Below, piece after piece: positions 29,570 to 37,347 of a stretch of DNA of 64,000 nt. The DNA comes from Phycisphaera sp. (GTDB lineage: Bacteria; Planctomycetota; Phycisphaerae; Phycisphaerales; SM1A02), in assembly GCA_016124975.1 (NCBI GenBank), contig WGMP01000012.1:163016-227015 (forward strand). The letters are read 5' to 3'. The notes beneath the pieces are model-generated. The model was not told where the DNA came from. It was given only the letters and a program-made list of their open reading frames with translations, and ran no database searches. Each line of letters begins with the position of its first letter. Position 1 is the stretch's first letter. Position numbers and translations under genes: made by a program.

Positions 29570-31069
29570 TCACTGGCGGCGGGAGAGGTCGTGGCGAAGC
29601 TGGTCGACCACCTCCCGGATGCTCTCTCCCGAGTCGGCGATACGGGTGTCTTCCTCGATCATCGTGCGCAGCCGCTTGGCGGCCGTGTGGACGGCCGAGT
29701 GGGTGTCGCGGCCGAGGGCGCGCGCGATCTCGGGATAGCTGTGCGTCGTGAGCTCACGCGAGAGGTGGGCGACGACGCCGCGCGCGACCACCGTTCGGGC
29801 GTGGCGGCCCGAGCCGAGGAGTTCCTCGCGGCCCACACGCAGACGATCGCACACGGACTCGATGATCTTCGCCAGGCGGATCGGCTGCGTGCCCGCGACC
29901 TGCGCGGCCTCGTCGCCGAGAAGTCGCTCCACCGTGCCGGGCCCGATCTGCCCGCGGACACCGTCGAGCTCGACGAGCGCGCCGAGGCGCGTGATCGCGC
30001 CCTCGACCTCGCGGATCGACCCCGCGCAACGGCCTGCGATCGCATCCTCCGCGGCGCCCGAGAGCGTCAGCCCGCGGGCGCGGGCGAGGCGCTGAACGAG
30101 CGCCACGCGCGTCGCGCGGTCGGGGCGCTCGACCCGCACCACCATGCCCGAGAGGAACCTGCTCACCAGCGACTGGCTGAAGCGTCGGATGTGCCGGGGG
30201 TGTTCGTCGCTGACGAGCGCCACGCGCGCGCCGGACAGGTCGATCGCGTCGATCGTGTGGAGGAACTCGGACTGGGTCGCGGTCTTGTTTGCCAGGAAGT
30301 GGATGTCGTCGATCGCCAGGAGATCGACGCGCCGCAGGCGGCGGCGGAACTCCTCGAGGGTTCCCGCGCGGACCGATGCGATGTACTCGTTCGTGAACTG
30401 CTCGGCCGTCACATAGCGCACGACCTGTCGCGGCGCGCGGTCGAGCCTTCGGCGGCAGAGTCCCTGCAGGAGATGCGTCTTGCCGACGCCGCACTCGCCG
30501 TGCAGGAAGAGGATCGACGGAGCCTCAGCGGCCCCGTCGCCGACCTGCTCGCTGGCCGCGAAGGCGAGCCTGTTCGAGTCGCCGACCACGAAGTCCTCGA
30601 GCGCGCGCAGCGTGGCCTTGCGGGCGGGCCGAAGCTCGCCGAGCTGAAGCGGTTCGCCCGCTTCGGTCCGCGCGCCGCGGGAGCGCGGGCCGCGCTGGGC
30701 ATCGGACGCGCCGTCCGCGGCGTGCGCGGAAGGCAGCATCGCGGGGTCGAAGGCGAGCGTCGCATCGGCCTCGCCCGATGGACCCGACTCGCGCGCGTCG
30801 GCGGCCTCCGCGATCACGACGCGCGCATCGGCTCCGAACGACTCCCGTGCGAGTTGCTCGAGGGACTCGCGGAAGTTCCGGGCGATCCACTCCGCGACAT
30901 ACGGGGTCGCCGCACGCACCTCGACGCGGCCCCCGTCGATCGACACCGTGGTGCCATGGTCAAACCAGAGCCCGAAGCGGTGTGCGCCGACGCGGTCACG
31001 CAACGCGGCGAGGATGCGCGCGGCATCGCCCGCGGGCTGCGCGTCCACGGTCGCGGTCTGTGGCCGCAT
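29570..31069 (-). CDS. dnaA: chromosomal replication initiator DnaA
   Basis: DnaA binds DnaA boxes and melts the origin. From ATG 31069 it has 499 residues: domain I (ARILAALRDRVGAHRFGLWF), a variable linker, the AAA+ domain with Walker A GECGVGKTHLLQ and Walker B LLAIDDIHFL, then the box-binding domain IV (YPEIARALGRDTHSAVHTA). The start is uncertain: ATG 31186 would add 39 residues. I prefer 31069 because it leaves about 15 residues before domain I, as usual. dnaN and gyr genes, often beside dnaA, are absent. One perfect DnaA box lies upstream at 31650. Confidence 0.93.
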   Translation of the reverse strand: MRPQTATVDAQPAGDAARILAALRDRVGAHRFGLWFDHGTTVSIDGGRVEVRAATPYVAEWIARNFRESLEQLARESFGADARVVIAEAADARESGPSGEADATLAFDPAMLPSAHAADGASDAQRGPRSRGARTEAGEPLQLGELRPARKATLRALEDFVVGDSNRLAFAASEQVGDGAAEAPSILFLHGECGVGKTHLLQGLCRRRLDRAPRQVVRYVTAEQFTNEYIASVRAGTLEEFRRRLRRVDLLAIDDIHFLANKTATQSEFLHTIDAIDLSGARVALVSDEHPRHIRRFSQSLVSRFLSGMVVRVERPDRATRVALVQRLARARGLTLSGAAEDAIAGRCAGSIREVEGAITRLGALVELDGVRGQIGPGTVERLLGDEAAQVAGTQPIRLAKIIESVCDRLRVGREELLGSGRHARTVVARGVVAHLSRELTTHSYPEIARALGRDTHSAVHTAAKRLRTMIEEDTRIADSGESIREVVDQLRHDLSRRQ

Positions 31070-31521
31070 CGAGAGCTGTTCACCGCCGTCGGACTGCGCC
31101 TTCGAAAGCGTCTTCCCCTCGGCGCAGCCGGCGGTGCGCGGTGCGCCGATGCGGCGCTGGCTCGTGACGGAGATCGGTCGAGGCATCGTGACTCGCGGAG
31201 ATCGGAAGGCGGGCGCGCATGGCGCGGTGCGGTTCGCGGCCGAGACGAACGGCGTTGAGACTGCACGGAGACAGCGAGGGACGCGCGGACGATCCTCCGC
31301 GCGGCCAAGACCCGAGGAATTGCAGATTGGGAGGCCACCGACCGAACTGGGGCGCGCATCGGCGCGTGCGCGCCGACGAAACAACTCAGGAGACCCGATC
31401 AGGTCGTCATGCTGCGGCAATCAAGCCGTTGCGGGACGCGACAGAAGGGTCGCTGAAGGCGTCGCTCCATCTCGGCTCCGCGTACGAACCACGGAGGCCC
31501 GCGTCCCTGCGAGCTGCGCGC

Positions 31522-31549
31522 ACTCTACAGCGATGCGCGCGCACTTCAA
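31522..31549 (-). promoter_or_regulatory. possible dnaA promoter
   Basis: On the minus strand TTGAAG (31549-31544) and TAGAGT (31527-31522) are 16 bp apart. Transcription from here would give a leader of more than 300 nt before dnaA, so this is a candidate only. Confidence 0.35.
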
Positions 31550-31649
31550 GTCGCTCGATGCGATGTGCGAGGCGACGCGAGTGCGAAGCCTCTGTGAACA
31601 CGCGGTTTGCATCGATGGATCGCCTCGCGCAGCGCGGAGAGGAAGTCTC

Positions 31650-31658
31650 TGTGGATAA
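31650..31658 (-). promoter_or_regulatory. DnaA box (TTATCCACA)
   Basis: A perfect 9-mer on the minus strand in the gap between dnaA and the acetyltransferase. A weaker relative, TGTGAACAC, lies at 31593, and a short AT-richer stretch (TTGCAAAAGGTTTTTG, about 31690) is nearby. It could be a dnaA autoregulatory site or part of an origin. Confidence 0.65.
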
Positions 31659-31751
31659 ATCGCGGAACGGTGCGGATGAGGCACTCGACTTGCAAAAGGT
31701 TTTTGTTTGCGCTCACGCGCTTCGCGTCTTGACAACCGCGCGACGACTTCC

Positions 31752-32714
31752 TCAACGCGCTCGATGCGCGGGACGCACGAGCGCCACGCGCGTGGCCGTC
31801 TGTCGGAATCCGTTCGATGCGTAGAGGCGCATCGCGGGGGCGTTCCGCGCATCGACCGCGAGCGTGACCATGCCTACGCGCGCGGCGGAGACTTCGTGGA
31901 GCGCGGCCGCGAGAAGAATGCGCGCGAGCCCGAGGCCGCGCACCGCAGGCGCGAGGCCGAAGTACGCGAGTTCGCTCGAGGTTCCGTCGGGCGAGTCGTT
32001 GAGAAGGCACACGCCGCACGCCGCGCCGTCGCGCCGCAGGAGGAGCCAGTGCCTGCGACGCGCGCCGACGCCGAAGTGGCCGTCGAGCACATCCGATGTC
32101 GCGCGCAACCCCGCAAGGCCAGGGCAGTCGAGCGTGTCGACATAGGTCGACTCGAGGACGGAGACGAGTGTCGCGCGCGCGTCCGCAGGGAGGCGGGATG
32201 CATCGTCGCCATCGAGGATCGCGCGCGGCGCGGCGGGTTCGATCGACCAGCCGACGGGGATCTCGGGCGGCGGCAGCGCGCCCGCGCGGGGCAGCGCCCG
32301 CTCGAGGTACTCGAGGACCGCCATCCGCTCGAGCCCAGCCATCTCGTAGGCGAGGATGTCGAGGGGATGCGAGGGATCGATGAGACCCTGCGCGAGATCC
32401 GACTCGCCCTCCGAACCATCCGCCGCCGCCCTGATCAGGCGCGCGAGCTCGGGCACATCCTGCGACCCGCGGACGCGGCTTGCGATCAGCATGGCCGTGC
32501 GGCCGAGCGACGGCACCGACAGAACCGCCATGCGGTAGCGTCCATCCGAATCGGCGAGGCACCAGAGGTAATCGAGCCGGATCGACGCCCGGACCGCCTG
32601 GTCGATGAACCTCCGTGACGCCGCAGGTCCCGCGCCGAGCAGGGCGCCCATGGCATCCGCCTGCCGCTCCACGGGCACGCGCACGATCTCGAGTTGGAAA
32701 CGCGGGTCGATCAT
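31752..32714 (-). CDS. GNAT-family N-acetyltransferase
   Basis: The C-terminal third of this 320-residue protein is a clear GNAT domain: SELAYFGLAPAVRGLGLARI (acetyl-CoA pyrophosphate loop around RGLGLA) and VDARNAPAMRLYASNGF. The N-terminal part (RRFIDQAVRASIRLDYLWCL) may be a degenerate second GNAT fold, as in two-domain family members. The substrate is unknown. ATG 32714 (MIDPRFQLEIVRVP) begins at the first predicted strand. TACGCT lies 20 bases upstream. It is divergent from the exported protein at 32854. Confidence 0.8.
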   Translation of the reverse strand: MIDPRFQLEIVRVPVERQADAMGALLGAGPAASRRFIDQAVRASIRLDYLWCLADSDGRYRMAVLSVPSLGRTAMLIASRVRGSQDVPELARLIRAAADGSEGESDLAQGLIDPSHPLDILAYEMAGLERMAVLEYLERALPRAGALPPPEIPVGWSIEPAAPRAILDGDDASRLPADARATLVSVLESTYVDTLDCPGLAGLRATSDVLDGHFGVGARRRHWLLLRRDGAACGVCLLNDSPDGTSSELAYFGLAPAVRGLGLARILLAAALHEVSAARVGMVTLAVDARNAPAMRLYASNGFRQTATRVALVRPAHRAR

Positions 32715-32853
32715 GGGTGGCTGGTGGCGAGCGAAGCGTACTGTGGCGCGCCTCTCGGCGGAGGGGGAACCTCCCGCGGCCTCGCTCGATGTGTGGCGGT
32801 TTCGGCTACACTCCGCCGCCCGCGGCCGTGGCTTCGCCGCAGGATTCCCGACC

Positions 32854-33507
32854 ATGCCGGAGCACGCCATGCGCAGCGACTTCTCGATTCCGTTCCTCGC
32901 CTCGATCGCCCTCATCGGTTCGCTGGGTCTCTGCGCAGATGCGTCGACGGCGGCGGGCCTCGCGCCGGCGCCTTCCGCGCAGTCGGCTCCGCGGCGCATC
33001 GCGAAGGAACTCGACTTCACGGCGACCGAGCTCCGTCTCTTCAAGGATCCTGAGAGCGGTCTCCACTACTGGTTCTTCACCTACGAGGTGGAGAACAACA
33101 CGGGCCGCGATCTCCGCTTCGCGCCGCGCATCGAGCTTCTCGTCGACGACGGTCGCATCGTCCGTCAGGGCGAGGGCGTTCCGGGCAGCGTGACGGCGCA
33201 GATCAAGGAGTACCTTGGCAACCCTCTCCTCGAGGACCAGTTTGAGATCCTCGGCGAGGTGATGCAGGGGAAGCCCCACGCCAAGTCGGGACTCGTCGTG
33301 TTCAAGGCGGAGGACCTGAACCCGACGGAGCTCACGGTCTTCGTGCAGGGCCTGTCCCGCGAGAGCGAACGGCGCCCGCATCCCAAGACGGGAGAGTCGG
33401 TGACCCTCCGCAAGACGGTCCGCCTTGATTATCTGGTCCCTGGCGACCCTCGTCCGGTCGGGACCGAGACCTATCCGATCGTCGCGCGGGAGTGGATTTT
33501 CCGCTGA
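32854..33507 (+). CDS. exported protein of unknown function
   Basis: The 217-residue protein has a signal peptide (hydrophobic FLASIALIGSLGLCA, cleavage near ADA/AS) and a beta-rich body (HYWFFTYEVENNTGRDLRFAP, KSGLVVFKAEDLNPTELTVF). The C-terminal half (LRKTVRLDYLVPGD) resembles planctomycete secreted proteins without assigned function. ATG 32854 has AGGA about nine bases upstream; ATG 32869 is an alternative. It precedes rpmA by 121 bp on the same strand. Confidence 0.6.
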   Translation: MPEHAMRSDFSIPFLASIALIGSLGLCADASTAAGLAPAPSAQSAPRRIAKELDFTATELRLFKDPESGLHYWFFTYEVENNTGRDLRFAPRIELLVDDGRIVRQGEGVPGSVTAQIKEYLGNPLLEDQFEILGEVMQGKPHAKSGLVVFKAEDLNPTELTVFVQGLSRESERRPHPKTGESVTLRKTVRLDYLVPGDPRPVGTETYPIVAREWIFR

Positions 33508-33628
33508 GGCTTCAGTATCCTCTCCCGACTCGGGACAGAGGCCTCGGCCTCCCGTCCATTCGTCACCGCCCGTCAACCGCTCGATGACGCCGCTCGCGGC
33601 GGTTCGAGCCATCGCTGGAGATTCCGTC

Positions 33629-33901
33629 GTGGCACACAAGAAGGGTCAAGGCTCAACCAAGAACGGACGCGACTCGAACCCGCAGTTCCGCGGCATCAAG
33701 CTTTACGGTGGTCAGGCCGCGAAGGCTGGCTCGATCATCGTGCGCCAGTGCGGCACGGTGTGGAAGCCCGGCTACCTCGTCCACATGGGCTCCGACTGCA
33801 CCCTGATGGCCGAAGCCGCCGGCACGGTCGTGTTCAAGGGCGGGCGCGTGCACATCGTGCCGTCCGATCCGAACACCCCGCGCATGGCGAGCGTCGGCTG
33901 A
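33629..33901 (+). CDS. rpmA: 50S ribosomal protein L27
   Basis: This 90-residue protein begins (GTG) MAHKKGQGSTKNGRDSNPQ, the invariant L27 N-terminus that reaches the peptidyl-transferase centre, and continues GGQAAKAGSIIVRQCGT. GTG 33629 has GGAG at nine-base spacing. rplU (L21), normally just upstream of rpmA, is absent: the gene before it is an exported protein. obg follows as usual, but a strong hairpin separates them. Confidence 0.97.
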   Translation: MAHKKGQGSTKNGRDSNPQFRGIKLYGGQAAKAGSIIVRQCGTVWKPGYLVHMGSDCTLMAEAAGTVVFKGGRVHIVPSDPNTPRMASVG

Positions 33902-33955
33902 AGTCGGGCGGCAGTAGGCCGCTCGATGCGCCGCGCGGAGACAATGAGATCACAT

Positions 33956-33989
33956 GACGCCGTGCGCCCATGCGCACGGCGTCTTCCTT
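33956..33989 (+). terminator. hairpin terminator between rpmA and obg
   Basis: A perfect 12-bp stem, GACGCCGTGCGC/GCGCACGGCGTC with loop CCAT, is followed by TTCCTT. It could attenuate read-through from rpmA into obg. Confidence 0.75.
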
Positions 33990-33996
33990 GACCACC

Positions 33997-35046
33997 ATGC
34001 TTGTCGACGAAGCCCTCATCCATGTGCGCAGCGGTCGCGGCGGCGACGGGGTGTCGCACTTCCGCCGCGAGAAGTCGATCATGAAGGGTGGACCCGATGG
34101 TGGCGACGGCGGTCGCGGGGGGCATGTGATCCTCGTGGGCGACGCGCACCTCGACACGCTCGTCGAGTTCCAGCATCGACCCCACCTCTTCGCGAAGAGC
34201 GGCGAGAACGGCGCCAAGAAGAAGTGCCACGGCTCGGATGCCCCCGACCTCCTCGTGCGCGTGCCGCTGGGATCCACCGTGCACGACGCGGAGACGGGCG
34301 ACTTCGTCGCGGACATCGTCGAGGATGGCCAGCAGGTCGTCGTGGCGGAAGGCGGTCGGGGCGGGCTCGGGAACGACCGCTTCAAGACCGCGACGCACCA
34401 GTCGCCGACCGAGTGCACGCCGGGCGGCGAAGCGGTCGAGCGTTCGCTTCGCATCGAGCTGCGGCTGATCGCAGACATCGGATTCGTGGGCCTTCCCAAC
34501 GCGGGAAAGTCGACGCTGCTCGGCGCGACCACGCGTGCGCAGGCCAAGGTCGGCGCGTACCCGTTCACCACGCGGCGTCCGCAGCTTGGCATCGCGGAGC
34601 TTCCGGGCGACCGCCGCGTCGTGTGCGCCGACATCCCTGGTCTGATCGAAGGCGCGAGCGAGGGAGCGGGCCTCGGCCACGACTTCCTCCGCCACATCGA
34701 GCGGACCCGCGCGATCGTGCATCTCGTCGACCTTGCGCCGCTCGACGGGTCGAAGCCCGCGGAGAACTACCGCACGATCCGCGAGGAACTCCACGCCTTC
34801 TCGCCCGCGCTCGCCGAGAAGCCCGAGATCGTCGCCTTCTCGAAGGTCGATCTCGTTCCCGAGGAGGAGCGCGCGAAGCGTGTGCGGCGTCTGGCGACCG
34901 AGCTCGGCCTCTCGGCGCACGGAACGGGCGGAGACGACGAGCCCGTCGTGATCTCCGCGGCCACCGGCGAGGGCATCCGCGATCTTCTCGAGCGCTGCTA
35001 CGCGCTCGTCAAGGGCACCGCGGCGCCGACGGACTGGCGCCGGTAG
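33997..35046 (+). CDS. obg: GTPase Obg (CgtA)
   Basis: Obg is a ribosome-associated GTPase for 50S maturation. The 349-residue protein has the Gly-rich Obg fold at 1-155 (GRGGDGVSHFRREK, GGDGGRGGHV), G1 GLPNAGKST, switch region DIPGLIEGASEGAGLGHDFL and G4 FSKVD. The optional C-terminal OCT domain is absent. I chose ATG 33997 (MLVDEALIHVRSG) over ATG 33970 because the latter lies in the loop of the rpmA terminator hairpin. Confidence 0.95.
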   Translation: MLVDEALIHVRSGRGGDGVSHFRREKSIMKGGPDGGDGGRGGHVILVGDAHLDTLVEFQHRPHLFAKSGENGAKKKCHGSDAPDLLVRVPLGSTVHDAETGDFVADIVEDGQQVVVAEGGRGGLGNDRFKTATHQSPTECTPGGEAVERSLRIELRLIADIGFVGLPNAGKSTLLGATTRAQAKVGAYPFTTRRPQLGIAELPGDRRVVCADIPGLIEGASEGAGLGHDFLRHIERTRAIVHLVDLAPLDGSKPAENYRTIREELHAFSPALAEKPEIVAFSKVDLVPEEERAKRVRRLATELGLSAHGTGGDDEPVVISAATGEGIRDLLERCYALVKGTAAPTDWRR

Positions 35047-35064
35047 GCGCGCAGCCCGCGCGAC

Positions 35065-36720
35065 TCAGCGACAGAGAAGCCTGAACGCAGCGAAGAAGTC
35101 GCCGAACTCCGCGCGATGACGGTCCGCGATCGTGAGTTCCGCGATCTCCGCGGCGAGCGAGGCGCCCTCGCGGAGGATCTCGGCGCGGCCGCCGCCTGCA
35201 TCCGCGATCTCGGGAAACCAGGTGTGGCTCGGTCGCTTGCGCATCTCGGGAATCAGAGCCTTCGGAGGCGCGATGGGGGTGCGGCCGTTGCGGCCGCGGG
35301 CGCCTTCGCCATCCTTCGGCGCATCGGGTGCGGCGTCCTTCGCGCCGTCGCCGCCCGCGTCCTTCTCGCGGCTCGGAAGCGGTGCGCGCTCGGAGCCTTC
35401 CTCCTTGAGGTTCGCCTCCTTGTCGCGCGCCACGATTCCATAGGTGCGCACGCCGTTGGCGAACGCACGCCTCGCGAGATCGATGCACAGCGTGCCCTCC
35501 CCGGGATGCGGCGGGGCGTCGCCGACGAGGACGAGCGCCCTGATCGGCTGCGGCGCGGGAGGCCGCGCGTCGGGAAGCCACGAGAACTTCGAGAGCGCCT
35601 GCCTCATCGCCGAGTAGACGCTCTCGGGTTCGTCGCCGCCGCCTTCCGCCGAGAGCGCCCACAGCCTGCGCTCCGCTTCGGTCACGCTCGGCGTGAAGTC
35701 CCATGCGCGCATCTCCCAGGCGTCGGTCCGGTCGCGGTATCCGACGATTGCGATGCGCACGCCGCCCGTCACGCTTCCGAGGAAGTCGACGAGGTCGGTG
35801 ATGCTTGACTGGGCGTCGGAGAGCTCGCGCCACATGCTCGCCGTGCAGTCGATGAGGATCGCGAGATCCATCGGGCGATCCGCGACGGAAGCGAGGTAGC
35901 CCTCGAAGGCGATGAAGTCCGCGGGCGAAAGCGTGGCAACCTTGTTCGCGGCCACGAGGCGCACGCCCGCGGGCGCCGATGGAACGAGCGCGGCCTCGCG
36001 GAAGCCAAGGTCTCGGCGTGCCTTGCGGAACCACTCGCGCCAGCGGTGCTCGCGGCCAAAGTCCTGCGCGGCCGTGATCGCCGCGAGCCGCGCCGAGAGC
36101 GTGCCCGCCTCCGTGCGGTCCATGCGCACGATCACGACGCGCAGGAGTTCGTCCATGCGCTCCCTGATCGCCTTGTCGTCCGCGCGGCCGAGCGCCGCGA
36201 GGATCTCAAGCGCGAGCGCGGCGTCGGCGGGGCGGCCCGAGCGCTCGAGCGCGGCGATGCGGGCGTCGAGCGTCGGCTGCCGAAGCGTGTATCGGCCGCG
36301 GACGATCGCGCGCAGGACGCGCGGGTCGCGCTCCGACTCGAGCGCCTCGGCTGCGATCGGCACGCCGCGACGCGCAAGGCATGCGAAGGCATATGCGCGC
36401 ACGCGCCACGAGGCGTCGCCTGTCAGCGAGAGAAGGCGGCCCGCGCTCGCCTCGCAGTCGAACCGCTCGAGACGCATGGCCGCGAGGGCGCGCGAGGTCC
36501 ACGCGCGCGAGGTCGCGAGCCTGTTGAGCGCCTCGGACTCTTCGGGCGTGGCGTCGGCGAGGAGGACCTGCGCGACGGGCGTGGCGGCGGGTTCCTGCGG
36601 CACCGAGCCGCCTGGCGAGCTCTGGCCGTCGTCTTGCGCGGCCGCGGTCGGAGGCCCGAGGAGAAGCGCGGCGAGGACGATGGCGCCCATGCGGAACACG
36701 GCTTGGAGTGTACGCTGCAT
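35065..36720 (-). CDS. exported HEAT-repeat and VWA-domain protein
   Basis: The 551-residue protein has a signal peptide (cleavage near AAA-Q, 28), a helical repeat region at about 55-230 (WRVRAYAFACLARRGVPIAAE), and a VWA domain from about 283 with MIDAS motif DCTAS (291-295; Thr replaces the usual Ser). A charged, low-complexity insert (KDAGGDGAKDAAPDAPKDGE) interrupts the VWA region. VWA domains bind partners through the metal site. It converges with obg, ending 18 bp from its stop, and is divergent from the thioredoxin-like gene. Confidence 0.75.
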   Translation of the reverse strand: MQRTLQAVFRMGAIVLAALLLGPPTAAAQDDGQSSPGGSVPQEPAATPVAQVLLADATPEESEALNRLATSRAWTSRALAAMRLERFDCEASAGRLLSLTGDASWRVRAYAFACLARRGVPIAAEALESERDPRVLRAIVRGRYTLRQPTLDARIAALERSGRPADAALALEILAALGRADDKAIRERMDELLRVVIVRMDRTEAGTLSARLAAITAAQDFGREHRWREWFRKARRDLGFREAALVPSAPAGVRLVAANKVATLSPADFIAFEGYLASVADRPMDLAILIDCTASMWRELSDAQSSITDLVDFLGSVTGGVRIAIVGYRDRTDAWEMRAWDFTPSVTEAERRLWALSAEGGGDEPESVYSAMRQALSKFSWLPDARPPAPQPIRALVLVGDAPPHPGEGTLCIDLARRAFANGVRTYGIVARDKEANLKEEGSERAPLPSREKDAGGDGAKDAAPDAPKDGEGARGRNGRTPIAPPKALIPEMRKRPSHTWFPEIADAGGGRAEILREGASLAAEIAELTIADRHRAEFGDFFAAFRLLCR

Positions 36721-36774
36721 GGCCCGCGCGGCGGCATGATTTCGCGTCGCGCGGATTTCTTCGGAGGTTGCACG

Positions 36775-37341
36775 ATGGTCGAACGCCCGCTCTTCGAGTC
36801 CGTCTTCTCGCGCGCGAAGCCCTACGCGGCGTATCTCGCGACCGATCCCGCCCGCGCGGGCGGCTGGCAGGCGGTCTACGACCGCGTCTCGCTGAGCGAG
36901 GTGCAGCGCGCGGAGCTTGCGAGCTTCACGCGCCGCATGCAGGTGCTCGTCGTCAGCGGAACCTGGTGCGGCGACTGCGTGCAGCAGGGGCCGCTCATCG
37001 CGCGCATCGCGGAGGCCTCGCACGCGATCGACCTCCGCTGGGTCGACCGAGACGAGGAGTCCGAGTTCTCGTCGCGCGTCAGGATCTGCGGCGGTGGTCG
37101 CGTGCCGACGGTGGTGTTCGCCGCCGAGGACGGCGAGGTCTGCTCGATCCTCGGCGACCGCACGCTCTCGCGCTACCGCGGGCTCGCGCGGCGGCAGCTT
37201 GGTGCCTCGTGCGAACTGCCGTGGGCGGAGATACCCGCCGACGAGACGGCCGCGGTGCTCGAGGAATGGCTGAACGAGTTCGAGCGCGTGCAGTGGATGC
37301 TGCGGCTCTCGCCGCGGCTTCGGCAGAAGCACGGGGATTGA
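36775..37341 (+). CDS. thioredoxin-like protein (WCGDC)
   Basis: The 188-residue protein has a thioredoxin-fold core with the redox motif TWCGDC at about 63-68, in a segment reading MQVLVVSGTWCGDCVQQGPL, and a cis-Pro region GRVPTVVF. The N-terminal 45 residues are helical and the C-terminus carries a further helical extension. No signal peptide is visible, so it should be cytoplasmic. ATG 36775 has GGAGG at seven-base spacing. The mutS gene ends six bases beyond its stop on the opposite strand. Confidence 0.8.
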   Translation: MVERPLFESVFSRAKPYAAYLATDPARAGGWQAVYDRVSLSEVQRAELASFTRRMQVLVVSGTWCGDCVQQGPLIARIAEASHAIDLRWVDRDEESEFSSRVRICGGGRVPTVVFAAEDGEVCSILGDRTLSRYRGLARRQLGASCELPWAEIPADETAAVLEEWLNEFERVQWMLRLSPRLRQKHGD

Positions 37342-37347
37342 GCCCGC

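Noticed and set aside
33970..33996. ATG 33970 as the obg start
   Set aside because: It lies in the loop of the rpmA terminator hairpin, and the family N-terminus begins at MLVDEAL (33997).
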